NCBI RefSeq assembly: GCF_945859685.1
Contig: NC_079149.1
Location: 64,312,991 to 64,376,990 of the forward strand
Origin: Eupeodes corollae
Taxonomy: Eukaryota > Arthropoda > Insecta > Diptera > Syrphidae
Reading direction: 5' to 3'
DNA: 64,000 nucleotides
Part shown: in pieces, positions 14,601 through 23,600 of the stretch
How the letters are laid out: every line of letters begins with the position of its first letter
Numbering within the stretch: the stretch's first letter is position 1
Translations under genes and position numbers: made by a program
Notes under the pieces: generated by a model
Databases searched by the model: none
What the model was told of the DNA's origin: nothing
The model's input: the letters and a program-made list of their open reading frames with translations, nothing else

Positions 14601-17600
14601 GGGGAATCAAGCTCATTTTAAACTTCAAGCTCGCTTCAACACCACATGTTAATGTGATAGTCTACGTACAAACCCCCTTCTTGAGGTTTTTATTAACTTC
14701 CCATAGGAAGTTATTGTAATGAGTCCGATTTGTCAAATTCATAATTTTGAGGTTTATCGACGTTTCAAGGTCCCTAGAGTCGTAATAAAATATTTTTAGA
14801 AAGATGTCTGTGCGTGCGCGTGTACGTACTATCGTACGTCCGCGTCTGTACGTTGGCGACGTTTTTTTCGTTGTCCATAGCTCAAAAGCCAGAATAGATA
14901 TCGACAGATAAGAAAGCAGAAAGATGCTGAAAGGGCTCTCAAGAAAATTGCGTGGGCGGTTTTTATTTACATAGCAGTTTAAAGAAAAGGTGAACATTTT
15001 GGTTAATCTTAAATATCTCATGAACCAAAAACGCTATAGGGTCGAATTAAATTTTATTTTATATATTGTAGCATGACACCAAATCAGTATATTTTTGGGA
15101 AAAAAATCCAATTAACGGTATTTTTATAAATATAAAAACTGAAAAAAATGGTCACCTCGATTATTTTACGAATACAAAATGATTTTATCTCCAAAATAAT
15201 TTTGTGTAACAAAAAATTTTGAGTAAAATCCAATTGACAATTTTTTTATAAAAACCTAAAAAACATAGCTCAAAGTTGGTAAAAATTGATTCTCGACTCG
15301 AATATCTTTTAAACAAATTGAGATTATGTCTTCCAACTAATTTTAACTTATAAGAAATATTGTTTTCAACATTCTGAAAAATGTTGAGAAAAATCGAATT
15401 GACAGTTTTTTTTACAAAAAATAAAACCTAATCTTATCTTATGGTTAATCCGGATAAGTTATGGTAATTCGAAAGGGAGCAGGCAGAACTAGCGCAAACG
15501 AGAAATGGTATTACGAAGGGAATGCTGTTGAGGTTGTAAAAGAATACAAATATCTTGGTGTACTATTCACACAAAATATGAAAATGGATAAACATTTAAA
15601 AGATAAATTATCTAGGGCGGAAACTGCAATAAACGCTACTAGAAGTGAATTACTGATTTTATGCGATTTATGCAACCGACGAGAACGTGAAGACATCATT
15701 CATTTCTTGGGAAGGTGTCTAGTTTTGCGTGAAATAAGAAGAAACTTATTTGGAAATGATACCTTAACCGAAGAATATTGTATTTTCTTATTAAACCAAA
15801 TGAATGTTGATTTATTGCATAATTTCTTAAAAACTGCTCTTAGATATAGGAATAGAATTTAAAACGGTGATTTTTGAAATTAGAACTTACCTACAGTTAA
15901 AAAAAATATGCAAACGGAATCTTAATCCTTAATTAAAATAAAGACTGAACTATTAAATTAAAAATGTAATTTTATCAAACACATAAATAGAGTTTATGTA
16001 TTGTATTGTCAATCTGGCAGACGGCAAATGCCATGCTCAAACGATTTTATGTATCTTAAATATTGTATTCAATCTCTAAAAAGAAAAAAATATGAACCAA
16101 TAAAAATCTAATCTAATCTAATCTAATCAAAACTTTGAGATATTGGCTTTAAACTACTTTCATCTTTTAAAAAATATTGTTGTCCATCCAATTTGTAAAA
16201 TTTCAGAAATGCTAATCAAAATACGAAAAATTTGTTAACAAAACTAGATTTTCAAACTAAACTATTTCTTTATATGAAAAGTATTGTTGGTAATTTTTAA
16301 AATGTTTCGTAACACGAAAATGTACAAAATTTTAAGCAAGACAAATCAACAGACGGGATGGGAAGTTATCAGTGTGGGTTGCACCCCTGCCTCTTTTTAT
16401 TATTAATTTGGGGAGTTATTTCATGATGTAATAACTCATAACTTATTATATGAAATAACTCCCCAATTTCCACTATGAACTATGTATATCCCCAAATGTT
16501 GGAAATGTTGTTAAGCAGTTTGTCTTTATTTCTCTATAACAAGGTGAAATAAGGAAAAATTGGTTTTACTTCATTTTCAACTAAATTGGTTTTCTACACA
16601 CCATTACGCTGCAGAATGAACATTGAGGTATCTGACAAACCACGTGCTTGGGAACGCTATAGCATTTGAGATGCCTCACTATTTTATTCATTATCATGCT
16701 GGGTGCTTTGCATTTGGTAAAATAATATGATCGTAATTCTCAAAATAATTCGCCTTATTTTACTTTGTCAAATTGCAATATGACTAACTTATGAAAATGT
16801 TCGTTATATACTTTTATAAAGTACAAAAAGCCCAATTTTTGAAAATTTCGCTGTCAAGATGAGCACGTGATGCTAGCTGAAAAGCACATTTAAGAAGAAA
16901 TAAAAAGTTGGGGACTTTTTTCAATATTTTTTATGGACTTATTCCATGCCTGTTTGAGAATTTATTTCATTTTTAAATTTGGGATTTATTTCAAAATGTA
17001 CCAAAACCCCAATTTTGAGGGTTATTTCTAATGAAGTTATTTCACGGAACCCCGACACTTAGGTATCCTGCTTCCGTTGTTTTATCTTCTGATACTGTTT
17101 ATTTCTAGCTTTCTATTACCCAAGGAATGTTTGTTCACTTTGGTACTAAAGCCTTAGATTGATTAAACCCCTCTTAATATTGGTCGTTTCTTTTCAATAA
17201 GCGAAATTCACTCTTAAGAAGTCTTTTCCACCTATGCTGCGTTTACAAACCCACATAGTCAATTTTTTCGATCTCATTACGGTCTATTAAACAATTATTA
17301 TAAAGTGACATCGCTTGTATTAGAATACAATGTTCCTTCACAATGATAATTATTGTATCACTAAGTTGCCTTTTTGGCAGAGTTGTCATTCAAGACTTTT
17401 TGTTTGCACGTGACACCAAACGGAACCCTCTAAATTAGTTAAATAATATAAAATCTGAAAGTTCTTTTCATTTGTATGTCTTAATTGCGATTCTCCTGTT
17501 ATACATCCATATCTTTTGGACATTTTTCTAAACTAATTTACATATTGTAGACTTATCGCATCTTTTGATGTTTGCGCACTTCCACCCAATAACAACTATT

Positions 17601-20600
17601 TCCAGTAATTATGTGTGTTTATTCTCTTGTTAAGGCATAAGTGTGCGGTTGAGGATATTTAAATTCATTTTCACACGATTTGCTTTCACTAAACCAAAAC
17701 TTCAATACCTGCTTTACCACCAAGTATATATACATATGAACCTGCTTTTTACTTGGATCTATAACTGAAGCCCTTTGTTCAGCTTTTGCATATACCACTC
17801 TATTAAACACCAAACCAAACCAAAGCAAACCAAACCACGCACTGCGTGAAACCAAATGATTCAAAATGTTGCCAGTGACGGACACGTGTCAATTTGCAAA
17901 CTTGTTAACAAACTAACGAATATTCTTCACGTGTATAGTCTTCTTCCACGATATAAAACAAACCCATCCACCAAATATACAAAGAGATAATTAATAGGTG
18001 GGTTGTCCTTTTTCCATTGCAGCCGTACAGAATGAACGCCAGCCTCGAAACACAGCCACTATTCGACCAGAAGCACTGCGGGATATGGAGCATGGACGTG
18101 CTCTAAGGGAAGCGGCTGTAGCCGTTGGCGTTTTTGGGTAAGGCCGTTTTCAATATTGAAAACGAAAGTGTGAAAAAATTCAAATCATCACACAACTTAA
18201 TTATTTTGCAGACCTCCAGTGCTATTATCGCCCCCGTGTTATGGTCCAGCCTTGCTTTCTCCACCCTGTAAGTATAGTGACTTCTAAACTAAATAAGTTT
18301 CAAATAAAATATGCCTTAAATTTATATCTATGTGTTATGTATTTTTATTTAAAAGCTTTAGCGGGAATGCCTACATCGCGGTTGCTGCACCATCCACAAG
18401 TTCCGACCTCGATGCAATTGTCGAATAATCTATCGCATCATGCTTCAAGTTTTAGTTTTAGCAGCAATAATAACAACAACAATAATACTAACAACAATAA
18501 TAATAATATGTTAAACAATAATAACAATAGTAATAATAATAATAACAATAGTAAGACATGTGATTTAACTAATATTGCTATTACATCAACAAACTCGAGC
18601 AACAACTCAACATCGCCTAATTTGCCTTCAATAGAAGCTGGTAATTATTTTTTAAAACATAAACGGTTCTTTTTTGTATTTATATGTACATTATTTTTGT
18701 GTGATTATTATTTTATTATATATTATAGGAGGAGGAGGGGGAGAAATTAATCAAACTAACGGGAGTGCGTCATCTATTAGCTCAATAAGTCCTCTGCCGG
18801 AAAATGATAACGATGGTAAGATTATAAGTATTTGTTTATTGTTTGTAAAAAATATAAAAATTATTGTAAGAAAAAGTTTTTGAGTTTTGATTTTGACGGT
18901 AAAAGTTTCATACATTAACGTCTAAAAATTGGTATATCAATCAAAATAAAAATAAAATAACGGGTGGTTTACAATCTAGAATTACTTTTTTCGGAGTTGG
19001 TCTCTTTTGACAGCTGTCACTTGATTTATTCTCAGTTTGGCTTTCCATTTCATAATAAACTAACTGGTTTACCCGGCTTCACTCGGGAAGTCTTTAACTA
19101 TTTTATATTAAAAAAATGAGGATGAAAAAACTACTATGTATTTTATTATATTGTACCTCTTTTTTTATTAATTTATATATTATCTTTTTATATATTTATA
19201 TTAGGATTAAAATACTTCTTTGGAAACAATATTTTTTATACTTTGGTGAGGTGCATTCACATATAGATTTTTGCCGAGCTAACATACACGGGAGCAAGCA
19301 ACATTAAATTGTCCGTGGATAAAACAGGGATTTGTGATGTCAAGGCCTGCAACCTTAAGTGTCTGTTTCAGTGTCTTATTGATAGACATAGCAAAATAAT
19401 GCTTTATAGGAAATTGTTCTAGTTTAAGTTCGAACGGGTATTCGTTAGTAATCATCGGTATCCTGGGAATGAAATTAACTTGACCTTGGGCTGAGTCGGA
19501 AAGAATTTTAGCTTCATCAATCACGTTCCTCTGCATAGTTACTATCCGTAATCGAGTACCATTGCATAATTTCGGTGCATTTAAATTCCTCATAAGTATT
19601 TTTGGAGCCCCAATTTTCAAGTACAGTTTATGCGGAGGAAGTTCTGATGTATTCAAAGAATTCAAAAAATCACTTTGAATATCGAAAGCATTATCTTGAT
19701 CATTCAGATTATCAATAGAAAGATAAGTTTGTTGATGAGAATGAAACATTGGGCAGGTTCAGAAAACATAAAAGACTTCATTTGCAGTCAACTTCATTCT
19801 TTGAAAGTAAATTTTGGCCAAGGCAACTAGTTAGTTTTTTAAGCGTCATGAATTTCAAATTCAAAACTTTACTTCGCAAACTACTACTTAATGTTCATAG
19901 TACAAAAACTACCAAAAACATTATTGTCTAAAAACACTACTCAGGCAAGCTACAAATCCATCACGCTTTGAATTTTATAGTGTAAGAAATATTGCTTATT
20001 TCTTTTCCGAATTGACAAGAAAACCATTTACAGAAAACATTAAATGGAGTTGTGCAAAAAATAAATAAATCATAGAGTAATAAAGTTCAGCTTTCATTTG
20101 AATGAAAAAGCATGATCAACTGTCATTTTGATAGAATTAGACTTGACTTAATAGTTAGGGACATTTTTCTTGGCTAACTTTCCAATCAACTTTCCATTAA
20201 GGTTGCCTTAATAATTAAAAGTAATTTTTTGGAAGCTGGCCAATTAGAGTCTAGAAACTTGCCTTACTTTCAAGTTCCTTATGGTGTCTGAACCTGCTAA
20301 TTCAAAGAATTATATTATTTATGGTTGTAACATAATTGTTTTCAGGTGCTTAAATCGCTCGTTCGCGTAACCAATCATCCGTTTTTTCTGAAATTTGGGC
20401 GACTTGCGGGTAAACAATAGCTATTGAAAGTTCTTGTTCAGTGACGCTAGTTGCAAACGTTAATTCTATTAGTACTTCACCATCATTATTTAAAATATTT
20501 CCATTTCCTATATCCAAAAGAGTTGTGCTGCATTATTATCACCACCGAAATGTACGCGCATATTTGTTGTCAATCTTAAAAGTTTGACAGAAGCCCACAG

Positions 20601-23600
20601 AAAGGACTTGGTACAACTGGCAATGTTTGCCGAAAATTACCAACGAACAGTATCACCTCACATCGGACGTTCACCAGATCTAAAATCCCAAGTGTACGAT
20701 ACAGAGCTTCAGGCTCACCTTTATTTACCATAGTCGATTCGTTCCACACAATAAACGTCGTTTCTTTAAGCAGAAGCACTTTAGCTAGTGAGCTTTGTTT
20801 CGAGATGTGTGCTACAAAATGGACGCTCTTGGCTTTGCAAATCTAAAGGCAATTTGAAAATTGCGTGAGCGGTTTTACCTGCTCTTCAGCTCTGATAATA
20901 ACTTGAAAATTTCCTATATTTGATGGCATTGCTTCAAAAGCACTTTTGAAGCTGCTTACGTAAGGATTGTGACAATGTAACAAATATTGCAAGTCCTATA
21001 ATAATTCTCTGTAAGTATTTGACCTCTTTTACACGAGACGGTTACGTCCGTACGGTTAAAATCCGTACGGACTTTGTTTTCACACATAACGTATTTATTT
21101 CGTGAATCTTTTACATTTGGTTATATTTTAGATATTTTTCTTTAGTTCAAGGACCACAAAAACGGACGGCAGACGAATAAAAATCGTCTTTTGTGAATGC
21201 GTTAGCTTAGTCACGTATGACACTGATAAGACGGCGACGGCACGGTCACCGTATATTTCACTTGTTAAAACGGCTGTTTTTTTATCGTCCGCACGGAAAT
21301 AACTCGACTCCGTCCAGCGTGAAAGCTTAAGTTAGTTTTATTAGTTTACTATCAATGGCTCATAAAAACCGTACGGATTTTAACCGTACGGACGAAACCG
21401 TCTCGTGAGATGGCGGCCTTCGGTTTTATCGACATTCGCCGTTGTACTTTACTCTCCGAATCATCCATGAAATGTATTTGCAATTTAAAACCGCTGGACA
21501 ATTTTTTGTGGGGTCATGTGAAGTCACTTATCTACGTATATATATAAAACCAAGAAGATTGATGCTTTCGAAAGAAATATTCGGCGCGTTATTGCTGAGA
21601 TTCGACCCCAATCGCTGCAAAAACTGGTGGAATTTTGAAACATAATGATAAACCCTTATCTTATCTAGCTGAATTTTTGGCCATAACCTTAAAAATTAGT
21701 GCGTTTTATTTCATTTACAAACCACAGGTCAAAAAACCTCTACAATTTCGTTGATTTTCTAAGTTAAGTTTAGATTTACAAATTATGTTGCCATTCTAAA
21801 ACAACTCAGAAAAAAATTAACTTATAGAAAGAATCTAAACAAATTGATGGATTCAATTTTCTGAAAAAAAAATTGTTTTGCAATTCAATTTATTTAAACT
21901 TTTACCAAATTAAATGAACGCAAAAATTCAAATATAATAATTATTAAAGTGTCAACAAAATCATTTCATAAGATTTGAAATTTATCACCAACGTAAAATA
22001 TTTCTAACGAGATTTTCATTCATATGTTTTGTAAATTAAAACAATTTTGAATCTGACACTTTTTGATTTTCTTAATATTAAAAACGATAAAAATAATTTT
22101 CTTTTACTTTGAAATCGGGTTTAAAGTGGGTTTAAAACTCTATTCGCATTATTTTTTTGACAGATGACTCTATAGATGTCACCAACGATGAGGATTCAAT
22201 AGACCGGAAAAATGTTTCGTTAAAACAATCTCCAATAGCTCAATTTACATCTGCTTCATTATATGGCCATCCCCAAGAAACAATTTATGAAACCAGTGCT
22301 AGACTTCTTTTTATGGCAGTAAAATGGGCTAAGAATTTACCAAGCTTCGCTAGTCTTGCCTTTCGTGACCAGGTATAAAATAAATTATAACATTCCTTTT
22401 CCTTTTCTCTACAGTTAATTAATTAATTTATTTATTTATACAGGTTATTCTCTTAGAGGAATGCTGGGCTGAACTTTTTTTATTAAATGCAATTCAATGG
22501 TGTCTTCCATTAGACTCAACAGGATGTTCCCTATTTTCTGTTACCGAACACTGCAATAATAATTCATTCAGCTGCTCACTAAAGGGCGAGGTAAGATTGT
22601 TTTTCAGTTTTTAGGTGGCTGCATGCCGGTGGCACAAATGGAGTAACCACTTCATATTATTTTTGTTTGTATTTTTAGCTGTTTATAAATTTCGCACTTT
22701 GGTTAGTTGGTTCTTGAATAAATGAGCGTGGCTAAAAATAAAACTTTAATCCTACAATTAATACTCTAAAGTAAGGGGAAAAGTTCTATATTAAAGAGTT
22801 ACAATCCTGATATTGTAAAAAAAATACTTTTAATACCTTTGATTTTCTATAGGTTATTACACAGAAACAACATTTTATGAAACTTTTTACACAGTGTGGA
22901 GAATAAAAAAAAATTTATAAGCTAGTTTCCACCTAACTCTCTTGCATTCCTAGGTAAAATGCTTATTTTACTAGACTGCATTGAGAAATTCTTAGTGGAA
23001 TTAATGGCTGAAACACAAACACGCTTCAGCTTTGGCTTTGTCTGCGTTACATTGGGCCTGCTTCGAGGTTCCTTTGAATGATATTTCCAATCACGGTTGC
23101 CACATTGGTCATGAGTGTCCAATTTGGTCATTACTTTTTCAATTGGTCAAATAGAAGTTTTTTATTCCACTTAGTCATATTTTTCGGCAACGAAAAAAGA
23201 TGTTCGACAATTTGAGCAACGGAAACGTTCTTTTAACATACCCACTTGGCTAAACAGAAACAAGGGTTAAATTCATTAAGCAACTTTGTGTACATACAAA
23301 TTTATTAAAAATATAAACTCTTGATCTGATTTGGACTTAGGGAACAGAGAAAATTATCTACTCATTACATAAGCCATAAAAATTCCCAAAATACGTTACT
23401 ACTTTTAATACAATTATTGTAAAAACAAATGGTTTCCATTTTTATTTATGTACATATATAGAATTTTGAAAACGACTGCTACTAGTTATTTAAATTAAAC
23501 CTTAGTTATAATAATTTAAGAAATGTATCAAAAATAACTCCAAAAAGTTTCTTGTCGGATTTCGGAATTTCAATATCATCTTTAATTGATTATTGGTGAT

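Noticed and set aside
14662..15021. 119-codon minus-strand ORF
   Set aside because: It lies on the conserved left block of repeat R. The equivalent ORF at 63776-63988 and elsewhere is an accidental translation of the same non-coding repeat.
18241..18750. Single 169-codon ORF starting MVQPCFLHP
   Set aside because: It reads through two introns of Hr51. Splice sites at 18268, 18355 and 18641 and the phase of the neighbouring exons show only parts of it are coding.
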